Source of the DNA: Clytia hemisphaerica
Taxonomy: Eukaryota; Cnidaria; Hydrozoa; Leptothecata; Clytiidae
Direction: 5' to 3'
NCBI GenBank assembly: GCA_902728285.1
Contig: CACVBU010000904.1
Span: forward strand, 372,001 to 436,000
DNA: 64,000 nucleotides
The stretch's first letter is position 1, and the number at the start of each line of letters is the position of its first letter. Shown here piece by piece: positions 11,740 through 23,228 of this stretch. The notes below the pieces were generated by a model. The model saw only the letters and a list, made by a program, of their open reading frames with translations. It searched no databases and had not been told where the DNA came from. A program made the position numbers and the translations under genes.

Positions 11740-12495
11740 TCCTTTAACGAAAATATTTGATAAGAATATATTTTCGTGAGAAAAAAATCAGGAAAGAAAA
11801 GATTTCCTCCTCTTCCTCCCGAATAGAAAGAATGTTTGGCCTCGATACTGCATGAAAAAATAAAGTTTTTATGTCAACTTTTATGGAAAGAATTAGTTTC
11901 CGTCTAACTTCTCCGAAAAGATAAAATATCCGCCATCCGAATTGCATAGAAAGGTCGAATTTCTTTGTCAACTTTTATGGAAAGAATTAGTTTCCGTCTA
12001 ATTTTCCGAAAAGTTAAAATATCCGCCATCCGAATTGCATAGAAAGGTCGAATTTCTTTGTCAATTTTTATGGAAAGAATTAGTTTCTGTCTAATTTTTC
12101 CGAAAAGATAACATATCAGGCATCAGAATTGCATAGAAAGGTCGAATTTCTCCAAAAAGATAAAATATTCGCCATCAGAATTGCACAGAAAGGTCGAATT
12201 TCTTTGTCAATTTTTATGGAAAGAATTAGTTTCCGTCTAATTATTTCGAAAAGATAGAATATCCGCCATCCGAATTGCATAGAAAGGTCGAATTTCTTTG
12301 TCAATTTTTATGGAAAGAATTAGTTTCCGTCTAATTTTTCCGAAAAGATAACATATCCGGCATAGAAAGGTCGAATTTCTCCGAAAAGATAAAATATTCG
12401 CCATCAGAATTGCACAGAAAGGTCGAATTTCTTTGTCAATTTTTATGGAAAGAATAACTTTCCGTCTAATTTTTCTGAAAAGATAAAATATCGGG
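11740..12495. repeat. Minisatellite, ~93-bp unit with shorter variants
   Basis: The phrase TTTATGGAAAGAATTAGTTT recurs at about 11880, 11974, 12067, 12213, 12307 and 12442 (slightly diverged in the last). Steps are 94, 93, 146, 94 and 135, i.e. a ~93-bp unit plus a ~42-53-bp partial unit carrying AGAAAGGTCGAATTTCTCC. Sequence from about 11570 to 11740 looks like diverged units. The small open frames within it are repeat translations, not genes. Confidence 0.85.
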
Positions 12496-12820
12496 CGTCT
12501 TCAAAACATAGTAATTAATTAACACATGAAAGTCTAATAAGTTAAAACAATAAAATTTGTTTGAAAACAATGACAACAAACAATTTATGCGTCTTAAGGG
12601 TATTAACAAAAAGAATATGTACACAAAGTATAAAAACTTTCCCTATAAACAATATTAACAGTTTGTAATGAAAATGAATTAAAACGTTTTGGCCTTGAAA
12701 AAAACTTTAAATGAATGTATAAAAATTTGAAACTCTTAGCTAAATATTTACAGTACGCAATCAATTAAGAAAAGTATGAAATGTTTCTTGAAAGTAGAAA
12801 AATAAAAAGTGTACACACAC

Positions 12821-13106
12821 CTACTCTCAGGTACCTAATAGCCGGGGGGGGTTGGAATAAGCAGGGGGGGGGGTTGGAAAAAATCTCAAAATTTAATAAG
12901 CGGGGGGGGGGGGGGTTGGAATAACTGGGTGGAAAATGTTTGAAAAGGAGGCTAATACAGCAGAATTAAGACAAAAGAGGGAACTTTCAAAAACATTTTC
13001 CCAAAAATTAATAAGCGGGGGGGTGGAATAAGAATGTCCTGGGTGGAAAATTTTCGAAAAATTAATTAGCGGGGAGGGGGGACGGCTATTACGTACCCGA
13101 GAGTAG
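12821..13106. mobile_element. MITE with G-run core (286 bp)
   Basis: The ends CTACTCTCAGGTACCTAATA (12821) and the mirror of CTACTCTCGGGTACGTAATA (13106) are terminal inverted repeats of about 23 bp with two mismatches. The core holds four direct blocks of AATAAGC followed by runs of 7-14 G and TTGGAATAA. No coding capacity. A matching right end occurs at 58441-58467 and a G-run relative near 59710-59770. Confidence 0.7.
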
Positions 13107-13437
13107 TAAAGAACTTAAAATATTTACAATCCTCTAAGAAATAAATAAATGTGAAATGTTACAAGCTTAAAAATAATAAAAACATGTCTCTATAAATGTG
13201 TCTTTTTTGGTGTGAACTAAATTTTAGTACTCTGTGGTCTCTAATAGACAGGGGTCTGGGTGGAACAAGAATGTCCTGGGTGAAGAAGAAATTAGCTAGA
13301 GATTTAGAAATATTAGAGACTAGAAAATCTGGTAAGCCTGTTCATCTTTCCATTAGAAAACATTGTAAAATTTTGAAAGGAAAATTCACAAAACGTGAGA
13401 AAAAGCAAAGGAAATATATAAATTTGTCACATAAAAA

Positions 13438-14767
13438 TTAATCATAAGTTATTTCCAATGAAGCCATTGCTTCTTTATGTTCTTTTGAAAATGAGATCTC
13501 ATTTTCACTTACATTTCCTTTCATCCTTTTGTTAGCTCGAAACCTCGATGTTGTAGCCATTGTTTGTCTGTCCACCTCGTCCAATTTTTGAAAAAACTTT
13601 GATACTTTTGCAGGACGATTTGGTTTTGGGCGGGTGACAAATGTCTTCTCGTTATCTTGGATTTCTTCATCTTCTGAAGAGACCATGTCAGAGGTAATTA
13701 GTTTGCTCCAAGTTGCCTTTGTCCTTTGATCGAATTTGATTTTTCCTAACGACAGTTTTCGTTTTGCCACTTTCTGTTGAAATAAAAGAAAGATATTAAG
13801 ATATTAATAAATAGCAATTGAAAAAACAATTGTTTGCATAGGAATGCAACTGGAGCAATAAAAAAGGGAGGTCAAAAGATATTATACAAAAAAGCTTCAC
13901 TAATAAAGTCCTATAAAAAATAAAATAAAAGATGGAAGAATTCAAAATAAGTTTTTTTGGAGCCATCTTTTCATGTATTAAAATGTTATAAACCCCAAGA
14001 ACTTACATAATCTTTTCTGCCCTTTCTTGCCATCAACGAGTTGAATTCGTCTCTAATTCTTGCTTTTTTCTTCTTGGTGTCTACTTTTGAATTGAAACTA
14101 ATGTATACGGCACCTGAGAATAATATTTATTGAATTTTATGATAGACACACAAAACAATCAGAAAGTACAGCTGAAGGTAGAAGAAAAGACAAACAGAAA
14201 AAACAAAGCCATACAAATAGTTATTTTAAACAAGAGTCCAATAGAAATGCAACAATAATATACACCTTTGACTAACATTTAGGCTGACTTTCAGCAAAAG
14301 TTTCTAGATACTTACTTTGTATTTCATCAACACTGGTGGATGGCATTAGTCCACGTACAACGTCTACCAATTCAGTTGAAATTTCAGAGTTTTCATCCGA
14401 AAATGGGCTTAAAATAAATGAAATGTTTTGAATTAGAAAAAATACTCAAAATGTCAATCCTTTTGTATAATTATCAGTAAAAAGATTGGGACTAAACAGA
14501 ACCTGTCCGGTCCCTGATTCAATTTGAATTTTTTCACGTTTCTGTTATTAACAGCTTTTCTAAGTAAAATTAGATATAAAATTTTACAGGGTACTCAAAA
14601 TTTTAACTGTCAAATTTCTATTATGTTCAGATATCCACATTTAATAAGATCACTTTTTTATTCTCAAAAGGTTTATTCATATTGTAAAAAACTCACCTCT
14701 TCTCATCCCCACTCAAGTTCCATTCTGTTTCTTCAGTACAAAGAAGTTTATACTGCTTTCGAACCAT
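13438..14767 (-). CDS. Clean four-exon gene, 201 aa, unknown function
   Basis: Exons 14767-14697, 14407-14316, 14113-14007 and 13773-13438 (stop TAA) have consensus GT..AG borders. Split codons agree at every junction (AG|C, A|GT, phase 0), giving 202 codons with no break. The protein is charged: an acidic/serine start (SPFSDENSEISTELVDVV), a lysine-rich stretch (SKVDTKKKKARIRDEFNSLM), a W-containing segment (RTKATWSKLITSDMVSSEDE) and a basic tail (FRANKRMKGN). The pattern DxRxKxTWxKLxTxxMxSSEDE followed by RPxPxRxxKVxxFFxxLD resembles the C-terminal part of uncharacterised, repeat-associated cnidarian proteins as I recall them. No enzyme motif. Likely nuclear, by charge only. The first exon could instead be internal, since an AG lies just before the ATG. 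Confidence 0.65.
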
Positions 14768-14876
14768 TCTCTAAAATCAGTACAAAAAGAAATATGTAAG
14801 ATCAAAACATTAAAAAATTGAGAAGCCATCATCTCTTTTGTTATTGAAAAATTTAAAAATCTAATTTTCTGATATC

Positions 14877-15069
14877 TACCTTTAAAGGGAAGAAATTTTT
14901 GTAGTTCAGACCTTGAAAATTAAAAATTTTGTGGAATATAATTTCGCGGATGAGGCAATTGAAGAAATTTCTGGGAATTTAATTGGTTCAGTCATTTTTG
15001 CGTGTTTCACGTGAAACTACACCCAAAACCGCTAAATTAAATTCAACAAAAATTTCTTCTCTTAAGGTA
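14877..15069. mobile_element. MITE, ~193 bp, TIR TACCTTTAAAGGGAAG
   Basis: Left end TACCTTTAAAGGGAAGAAAT and right end whose complement reads TACCTTAAGAGAAGAAATTT form ~23-bp inverted repeats. The interior contains ATTTCGCGGATGAGG and CACGTGAAA. Related ends (TTAAGGTA preceded by AAATTTC) occur near 60115-60150, 60275-60295 and 34130-34155, so it is a multicopy family in this window. Confidence 0.65.
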
Positions 15070-15202
15070 ATAGATACAGCAGGTGTACAAACTTTTGTGA
15101 TTTAAAAGAAATTATAAAGAATAAGATTTTTTGAATCAAGAGTAAAATGCGAATGACTCAATAGTGACAAATTATTGTCAAATTTGATAAACAGCATGGT
15201 TT

Positions 15203-15682
15203 CAGCCCACTTTTCAGGTGCCCCCATTGAGCATGGTGCCCCCAGCAATTTAGGTCCCCTTGAAAAATTGCTTTGAGTTAGGTACCCCTATTCAGCAGAT
15301 AATTTCTTTGAATTGACACTTTTTGTTCTTTTGTCATTCCTAAAATCATGCTCACGCATGAACGCCTGCTAATAAGCTTTGTTGTTATGCTATAAAGATG
15401 GCGGCTGTAAATCAAAACAATCACATTAGAAAAATATAGCAAAAGATGGCGTGATGGGAAATGAAAGAAAAATTGGATGGGAAACTAGGTGCTGGGGTAA
15501 AAAAATTCAATAATTTGAAATATTTTGAAATATTAGATTTGGAAAATATAACCAGCCCCCAGAGCCTCCATCAAGACAGCTAGGTACCCTTAATGAATAG
15601 GTAACCTCAAAGAATTGCAACAAGGCATTAGCCCCCCTCTAATAACCTGGCCTAGGTGCCCTTCAGATTTCTGGGGGGGCTG
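15203..15682. mobile_element. Possible old TIR element with GGTGCCCC blocks
   Basis: Both ends read CAGCCC inward, and (A)GGTGCCC / GGGCACC blocks lie just inside each end (15216 and 15652). GTGCCCCC is repeated inside the left end. The inverted repeats are imperfect and no target duplication is clear. No coding sequence seen. Confidence 0.3.
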
Positions 15683-15894
15683 ATACCATGAACAGTATTA
15701 ATCAACTGACTTCAAAAATGTTTTTCAGAGCTTAACTTAATCTCATTCAAAGTTTTAAATTTAAAATATTTCACTTTTTGAATGTTAAGGATTTTTTATG
15801 AGCATAAACTTTTGCAAATTGCCCTTTTCAAAATTTTCAGCCAATGAGATCATCGACTGCAACACCAGTGAGGTGATGCCTACAAAATCAATAA

Positions 15895-16220
15895 GCATGA
15901 CTTCGAACTAATCGAACCTGTTAATTGAACTAATCGGACCTGTTAATCGAACTATTGAACCAGTTAATCGAACTAATCAAACTTTGATCGGAGCTAAAAT
16001 TGACGAAAAAGTTCGATTAAGTTCGACAAAGTTCAATTAAACAGCCTTTCTAATTCAGATTAATTTGCGTTGGCAAAAAATTCTGGGTTCTAATAGTACA
16101 GTAAGCACTTTAACGTCGGCAAAAGCAAAATTTACGTCGGCATTTGCGTCAGCAATAGCCGAATGCCGACGCGAATTAGAATGGCTGATTAAAAAATCGG
16201 TTCGATAAGTTCGATTAATC
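15895..16220. repeat. Cluster of GTTCGATTAA / TTAATCGAAC repeats
   Basis: Short direct and inverted copies of TTAATCGAAC and GTTCGATTA occur from 15905 to 16045 and at 16195-16215, ending in GGTCTGGGAC. A similar block, ending GGTCTGGAAC, lies at about 47560-47620. Probably two copies of one old element; borders cannot be set. Confidence 0.4.
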
Positions 16221-16708
16221 CGGTCTGGGACAGAGGATGGTAGGGCAACCATCAAAAAATTGTTCTGTTCGCGTCGCAGCGGGTGTTAAAAATGTATGCG
16301 GGCGGACGGGCGGTCGGAAAAATTCCCGGGTTTTTGAAAATTGCAGCACTAGTATGTCAGAGGCGGGTGGTGACACAAACAATACAATTTTTTGATGGCC
16401 GCTAAGAGCGATCAAGAAAAAAGCTATACCTTAAAAGAACAAATTGCTTTTCCCGGATTTTTTCCTGCATCTCCGCACCGGAAAACCAGTAGAAAATATG
16501 TTGCGGGCAGGTGACGCGAACAGAACAATTTTTTGATGGCCGCCGAGTGAAAATTTAATTAGGTTTTTTAGAAAATAATTTCAAAGTATAGTTGTTGTTT
16601 TTTTTCGTCAAGCGAGTAGGATTGGTCGGCTTAGGCGAATGGAACATATTTTTGATTGAGGTCCATCCAGAGAAGGAGAAAAAATAAAAAAAATAATCAA
16701 TATTTCAC

Positions 16709-17438
16709 CTGAAGGTTAGAATGAGCATGATGCTAACTGAAACAGTTATTTGTGAACCGTAGTAGAGAGGTTGACTTCCTTCATCATAGTCCATATCATT
16801 TTGACAATTGGAGTCTTCTTCTACTTCTTCATCAAAAGAAGTGAAACGGTTGTCATCGTCTGTATTTCTGAAATTTTGCTCCTCCTCACACTCAGATAAC
16901 TCATCTCTTCAGCACTAAACAGAGCTGGATCTTCAAACTCATCAATACTACTGCTATTGTCTTGTTGATATTGAGACGAGCTCATAACAGTGTGATTTTG
17001 GCCGTCATCATCTTCACTTTCACAAATTTCATCTTTCCAATCTAAATCTTTTCTGTTGGCAGTAATCACAACTTGTCCATGTATATCTACATCATCCTGT
17101 CCTTCGCTATGATCCAGAGCTGAGAAAAGACATTCTTCATTTTTGTTTTTGTCAGCAGTAACCAGCATATCATTTGTTATTGAAGGGGAAATTTCCATGT
17201 CACACCCCAAGTTATCTGAATTTGCTGACATATTTTCTGGTTCTGCTGTTGTTGTTGATGGAATACTTTGATTTACCTCAAGAAACTGTTTATTTGATTC
17301 CATTTTCTTCTTCAAGCGATGTTTTGATGTTATAGGCATGTTACTTCCCACACTTTCATACAGATACTGCCCATAAAAGCCACGTTTTCTACTTTTTTTC
17401 GTCTGAGTCAGGTCTGGCACTTCTTCATTGGCCGCCAT
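16709..17438 (-). CDS. First exon of an unrecognised cnidarian-type gene, downstream exons not found
   Basis: The ATG at 17438 is in a good start context (AAAATGGCGGCC). The exon encodes a polar, acidic region (RKRGFYGQYLYESVG near the start; later SSSIDEFEDPALFSAEE). A single-base shift near 16905 is needed to continue into ECEEEQNFRNTDDDNRF and DEGSQPLYYGSQITVSVSI, ending at a consensus donor at 16709. An acidic leader followed by PLYxGSxITV and a hydrophobic stretch resembles the N-terminus of repeat-associated cnidarian proteins I cannot name. No matching next exon is recognisable before the gene at 14767, so it is probably a partial copy. Confidence 0.5.
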
Positions 17439-17449
17439 TTTGTCTTGTT

Positions 17450-18200
17450 GCTTCAGTTTGAGGAGACATGGGTTTTAGAGATATCCTTTTAGATTTAATT
17501 TGCAGAATGAAAAAGAAGCCCGTATGTTTTCATATTTGATACGTGCTGTAAAATACATCCGTACTTTTGAAATGATTTTAAGCGTCGATAGCGCTAAAAG
17601 CCATCTTCTAAATTCGTCGTAATCGTCCGCGGCGTTATTATAATCCCGAGCGTGCGGGCTAGCATTTACTTGATGGTCTTGATGATACATCATTATATGG
17701 TGCAAAAATGTAACAAAGTAACAATGTGGTGAAGAAAGAAATGGAAGGGGAAGCAGACAATCTAATCGAAAAATTCAGCAAAAATTCACACCAACACCGA
17801 GGTGACACTTAGAAGACTTCGTAGTCTCTTATCTACTTAAAATAAAAGCAGGGTGTTTTACACACACCGCACGCCAATTTTGTTCAAGCGAAAATCGCGG
17901 GCTAAAATCTTTAAACAGTTAACAGACTTTTCACCAATTTTTGATGACGCTGCATTGAAGCGATATTTTACCTAGTTGCTTGAAAATCGGTCGACAAAAT
18001 TGACGTGTTTATTTAGCCAATCCTTCTTGCTGCCTTGCTTCTTCTGTCCCCGCCATGCTCGCGTCGTGCGGCGATCACACCATCACATCAACACAAGCCT
18101 TCAATTAATCATCAAGGAAATTTTGTATACTTCTGACTTAACAAATTACAGTATACAGTATGCTGAACTATAACTGTGAACAATGATATACATGGCCCCG
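17450..18200. other. No gene recognised
   Basis: Upstream flank of the minus-strand exon at 17438. It is mixed AT-rich sequence with short open frames only. Likely promoter and intergenic DNA; no motif can be assigned with confidence. Confidence 0.4.
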
Positions 18201-18209
18201 TTATGATAT

Positions 18210-18229
18210 GGCGGCCGCCGGCGGCCGCC
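18210..18229. repeat. 20-bp perfect GC palindrome
   Basis: GGCGGCCGCC followed by GGCGGCCGCC gives two joined copies of a self-complementary 10-mer. It is a sharp GC island in AT-rich DNA and contains two NotI-type octamers. A short open frame starting here is not otherwise supported. Confidence 0.6.
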
Positions 18230-18400
18230 CTGGCCTGACTGCATCTAGAATTAATGAACCCCTTTCATTGTCTCTACACTCCAGGCTGTGTCATAATATA
18301 CCTACGCCAAAAAGAGTTATGGCTGCCACCGATGATGCTTTGCCCCTTTCTCTCTCTGGGGGGACCTTCTCCAAAGTAGATCTGATTCTGATCAATTTCC

Positions 18401-18697
18401 CACATTTTTTTTATAATCAACTCCGTTTTTCGGGTCAGGCCTGGAGTTGCTAAGGGTTTTTCGAAATTCAGGCTTAAAGTTGCTTGCAAGGTTGCTTAAA
18501 AATTTTTCAATTTTCAGTGGGCAGTAGAGACATTTTTCGAAAATTTCTTTCAAATTTGTGTCAAAGTTGTTTTTTATTGCTGAGGAAAAAAGTTGCTAAT
18601 TTGGATTTGAGGCCTCAGGGTTGTAAGCAAGTTGCTTATTTTTCGGGCCATTTTGAGGCCTGAGCCCTTAGCAACTCGGTCGCTTATAAAAAATGTG
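18401..18697. mobile_element. MITE-like fold-back, ~297 bp
   Basis: The ends CACATTTTTTTTATAATC (left) and the complement CACATTTTTTATAAGCGACC (right) are inverted. Inside each end there is a GAGTTGCTAAGGG / CCCTTAGCAACTC pair and a GGCCT block. Resembles the CACGTTTTTTTATAAG family at 26236. Confidence 0.55.
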
Positions 18698-18699
18698 TA

Positions 18700-20137
18700 T
18701 CTGATCTAAATCTAATGGTTGTAATGCAGATGGGAAAGGTCTGATATGGAAGATATGTGACCACTAACATGGACCTCTGGGCAATGACACTTAAATAGAT
18801 CAAGAAATTAGAAAACAAAATTGACATTTTCATCAGCACTAAATCACGCCTGTGCTTGTTGCTTTGATAGCCAATAACCACGATAAGACTAAATGTAAAA
18901 GTGGATTTTTTTTGTAATGTAACCCCTGATTTTGAGGTTTAAAAAAAATACACCTAGCCCTACCGCTCGCATACCTGTAAATATTTTGGTGCAGTTTCCT
19001 AAGAAATTGCATGTTTTGGAGTCTGTAAAGCCGCCTTCAAATGTTCTTAACAATTAACATGTTCTTAACTATTTAGCTCTCGAAGCTCTTTTTCTTTCTC
19101 TTCGGGATGATTCTGATGATCGGGCTATAATATACCGTGGATTATTTTCAAACTTATCAAGTACCTTATCGGGGAAAAAAGTTTCGGGGTTTTAATTAGT
19201 CGGGAAAAAATTCGATTTGGCTGGATGTCATTACATTTTTCAAACGAAAATCGTAAAGGCTAGATATGATACACAAAACAGGGACAACACGGTTGATAAA
19301 AATTTGGTGATAGGCGCGGATGAAGTTCTCCTCTGTGCCAAAAATGAAATCAATATCGGTCGATTTTTGACGAATTGATTCTTCTTGAGCGAAATATAGG
19401 CGTTGTGGTCTAAGATGGAAACATCGTTTTAGTGAAAGACTCGGTTCGTATCCATTGCACATGCGGGAGAAGTCTCCCCATGGCACATACATAACGCATA
19501 CACAAGAACGAAGAGAGGTGTCCTTTTTATCCAATTCATCATATATCCGCGAGTACGCACACGCTATCTCCTCATCTTACTCTCAATTCAACATCCTTTT
19601 TTTCTGCTGCCGGCCCGCGCCAACTCCCTCCTCTCTCTTAACTTACTACTATCCCCCTGCCCTACTATCTATAAGTATTATGAGCGATCCAAACACTGGA
19701 TATTTTTGACACGACCCCGCTCTATTATTACATATAGATATAACTAACACTTTTCGTTGATGATATAAGAGTGTGGGAAACCCACTTCGTTGCGTTCTTT
19801 TCACCGCCGCGCGCGCGACCCCAAACTGTTGCGACGTGATGGCGTGGTAGAGCCATCACCTTAACAGATGACGAGTTAATTTTGCAGACCAATATTTTTG
19901 ATATAGTTTTTCTTTAAAATAACTCAAGATAGTCTTGAATTGAATTGTTCATATTATTTTAATGCTAAATCATAAAATATTGACAAATCTTTTAAACATT
20001 TTAATATAAAACCAGGTTATACAATAAAACACACTTTCATTCAAGTCTGCAAATTATCTGTGAGCTAGCACGTTTCTCCTTCCTGCTCATTTATCGCAAT
20101 TTCTCTTCAAATTTTTGTTCAAATATCGTACGTCGTC
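18700..20137. other. No gene recognised
   Basis: AT-rich with a pyrimidine-rich patch at 19600-19680 and a GCGCGCGCG run near 19808. The open frames of up to 112 codons show no motif, start context or splice support. The last ~130 bp may hold the promoter of the gene starting at 20138. Confidence 0.4.
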
Positions 20138-22458
20138 ATGCCACAGCATATTATTGTAACTTGGGATGATAACAGAGCTACAGTCGTTGATGTTTCAAAG
20201 GCAATTCTTCCTGAAGAGATAGCCATTGATAAGCCGGTGCAGTTACAGCAGCGCAACGAATTATGGTCTGGAACTATCACCAGTATTCATGGTATATTTA
20301 TATATAATACAATTCATTCTGGAACTGGAAGGAAATGGGGCCCTTGAATTGTCTTGAATTTGTAAAAAAAATTTGGGCTTATTTTTGCAAAGGGCCGCCA
20401 AAGCTTTTTTGGGTAGATATTCTTTTCGTAAATTTTCTTTGCAATTTTAGTCTTAGGCGTTTGGAATCCTAACAATTGAATTCCTGTTTTTTGCCTGCAG
20501 CATTAGCTTTCAGAGGCCTAAATTTGCAGTTGCTATATATTACTCTTTATGTGCACCGCTTTATGTGCACTTTAAATTAAAGTAGCTATAAATAAGCATA
20601 CCGCTGTGAATCTAAAAATAGACTTCAATTTCTCTGTTTGTCCGACTTTCAGTCCCATCATCCTTTGCGGCACTCTTGCATGTTGATTACATTCAATAAC
20701 AACGGAGAAGTTATAACTTTCACGAATTGAGAATATAACGAAAAGGATTTTGGGATTGAAACTCGGACAAACACAAGTACAAATTTAATGACTTGTGCAT
20801 AACGGAGTGCTATTGCCAGCGAGCTAGGGGTGGCATTATGAAAACTATCGTTTGCGTCAAAAATTCAATTGTATATGTGAATTTCGTTCTTTTTTTTAAG
20901 TTATTGTGTAGTTTCTGCTGAATCGGCAAGATATTATAGGATACGGTATTGGGGCCCCTTTGGGGCCCTAGCACCCGTTAGTAGGGTCAGAAGGACCTAT
21001 GCTGGTTCAAGGTCGGTAAATTAGAGACCTTGTATTTATTTTTTCCTTGTTTCACTTGCATTTTTTAAAAGTATTTGTTTTCAAAATTCGGTAAGGTACA
21101 CCAGACCATATTTCATGCCCTTTTAGCGTCCCGGTCATCGGACGCTGCCCTTCTTGAGTTATGAAAAATAATGGTAATAGTCTTTTTTATGAAAAATCAG
21201 CAAAAAAATGCCCTTTTTGGTCTCTATCGGACGCTGCCCTGCCTTTCTAGAATTTTGCCTGTACAATGGAAATGTTAGGCATTGAAGTGAAAAGATAAGG
21301 CTGCTGACGGTAGATGGTCATCATTCGGCCTGATGCAAACAACATCAGTTCGAGATATTGCAGAAAACAACAGCGCTGCTAAATTCGACATTGCGCATTT
21401 CAAAAACGCGGAGTTAAGATCCTAGCGTTGCAGAAAACGACAACACTTGCATTGCCGAATTCAACTGCGGTAAAAAGAAAATCTTCATTGAAGAAGAACG
21501 AAATATCGAAATAAAAAATGCTAGGACAGAAAATCTTATTTTTCAACCTAGTTTAACATACAACAAAAATTTTTTCAATCGAAGATGAACTGGAGCCCGG
21601 TAAAAAGTCGACTTTCTTCCCCACACAGTTTGGCTTGGGTAAATTCTTCTTTTCTTTATTGGAGAACAACAAGAAGTTGAAAATGAGAATGCTAGGGTGA
21701 AAAGTTTCCTTTTTACTTACATATGATTTTACATTTAAAATAATCTCCATTATTTGAGCCTTATTGGGACCCCGTTTTTGATTTTTGTTTCCTCTACAGT
21801 GGCAGCGCTGTAGAATTCTGCAGCGCTCAGCAAGACGCTGTCGAGTTCGACAATGGTAAGGCTGTCGAATTCGACAGTGCTGCGGAATTCAACAACGCCG
21901 AAATTGAACCTGAGTTGTCGAATTTGACAGTGCTGTTGTTTTCTGCAATACGCCGAACTGACATTATTTTAGATTTTGTATTTTTGCAACAGATCTTGTT
22001 TATTCAAATTTAACTAAAAGATTACTTTTGAAAGGGATAATTAGGTGAAAAATAAGATTTTGCCTATAACCCTTCAATGGTCTTTAAGGAAAGCCCCAAA
22101 ATATTTTTTCAATCCTTTTAACAAAATTTGAAATTTTCATATCAATATTTATATACAAAATTATCTTGGCTTTTTGAAAGTTTACTTGTACTGCAAATTT
22201 TCATTTATATCATATTTTTATATTAAACAAATATATCTCCAATTTTCAGAAACCAAATCCCTTGCCAACGCTGTGTATAAGAAACTTTGTCCGGGAAAAG
22301 ATGTTTTTGCTGAAACCGTTCAAGAGGGAAAACGACAACGGCGGAAGAAAGAATTTGACGACTACAAAGAAAATGAAGAGCGTACAACTAACAACCAACC
22401 TGATGAGGAAAAGAAGCACCGTTGTTATCGCAGCGAAATTCAGTTTGCGCATGCGTGA
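20138..22458 (+). CDS. Two-exon gene, about 120 aa, possible Tudor/BEN-associated N-terminal fold
   Basis: Exon 1 runs 20138-20291, then GTATAT; exon 2 starts at 22250 after TTTTCAG; the split codon G|AA restores the frame. Exon 1 has IIVTWDDNRATVVDV and QLQQRNELWSGTITSI, a W-D-D and xxxSGTI arrangement like small barrel domains in front of BEN-domain proteins (recalled, not tested). Exon 2 has KSLANAVYKKLCPGKDVFAE and then a basic/acidic tail (KRQRRKKEFDDYKENEE). The stop TGA at 22458 overlaps a consensus donor (GC|GTGAGT at 22455), so exon 2 may splice on instead. A phase-compatible acceptor lies at 27183, with a frame open to 27317. Intron 1 (about 2 kb) holds a fold-back element. Confidence 0.5.
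21343..21964. mobile_element. Fold-back element in intron, ~620 bp
   Basis: The left arm has ATTGCAGAAAACAACAGCGC and the right arm its complement with one or two changes, both preceded outward by CAGTTCG. The interior carries several copies of GAATTCGACAG / TGTCGAATTC. No coding sequence. Confidence 0.6.
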
Positions 22459-22459
22459 G

Positions 22460-23078
22460 TTTTGTAACGAAAGCAGTCGAAGGGAAGACAAAATGGCGAA
22501 TGACAGTTCTGCTGTTCTCAGAAACTTACAATTTTCTTTCTTTCATAACTTTTACTACTTTTATGTTAGGAAAATGAAATTTGGAGGGATTATTCATGAC
22601 TCAACTTTATTTTTTAAATCGAACTTCTTGGCTGGACTTCAAATATTTTGATGTGTTTTACTGATTATTTTTTTCCCAAAAATCCAATGTAATGGTGATC
22701 TGAAACTCAATATGAAAGTTGAAGAATTTTTAAAATTATTCGTTTGGGGAATTGTTTTTTTTGATATTTTTTTCAACTTTTGGCTAAAAGGGATTTTTGC
22801 TAACCTTTTTTTCTGTTGAGTTTTGACTAGCTTCAGTTCTATTAAAATTTAATGCTTTTTCTGCCTTTATTTTGCCTTTATTATTATATTCTTGTAGCCA
22901 GTTAAAAGCCATATGGAACCAATTTTTGATGTACATTTTAGTCTGGTTTGTGTATATTGTACGTAGTAAAGCTCACCTGGTATGTTAACTTTTTATTATG
23001 TTTTTGTTTTATTGAATATTGCTCTCAATTTTTACCTACTTGAGCCGGCTACCCTAAACAACCACTCACTCATCCAGG
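22460..23078. other. No gene recognised
   Basis: T-rich sequence downstream of the exon ending at 22458, containing a short overlapping frame without support. Nothing else seen. Confidence 0.4.
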
Positions 23079-23217
23079 CGGTCGCATCCAATACAGTCAA
23101 TATATTTTTTCCATGACGCTAATGACATGACCAATTCGCTCACATATTGTATTGATTATCAATTATAGTCATCTACATCAACTTGGGAAAAATTATCAAT
23201 TGTTTTGAATGCGACCG
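23079..23217. mobile_element. Small fold-back, 139 bp
   Basis: The arms CGGTCGCATCCAATAC and the complement CGGTCGCATTCAAAAC face each other with an AT-rich centre. It lies directly beside the nested pair at 23229. Confidence 0.5.
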
Positions 23218-23228
23218 TGTGGGGAATA

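Noticed and set aside
11744..12304. Two similar minus-strand frames sharing MTKKFDLSMQFGWRIF
   Set aside because: Translation of the 93-bp minisatellite.
19196..19534. 112-codon minus-strand open frame
   Set aside because: No motif and no conserved pattern; overlaps another frame of similar length.
19770..19860. Possible C/D-box RNA (TTGATGA near 19757)
   Set aside because: No paired D box or terminal stem at suitable distance.
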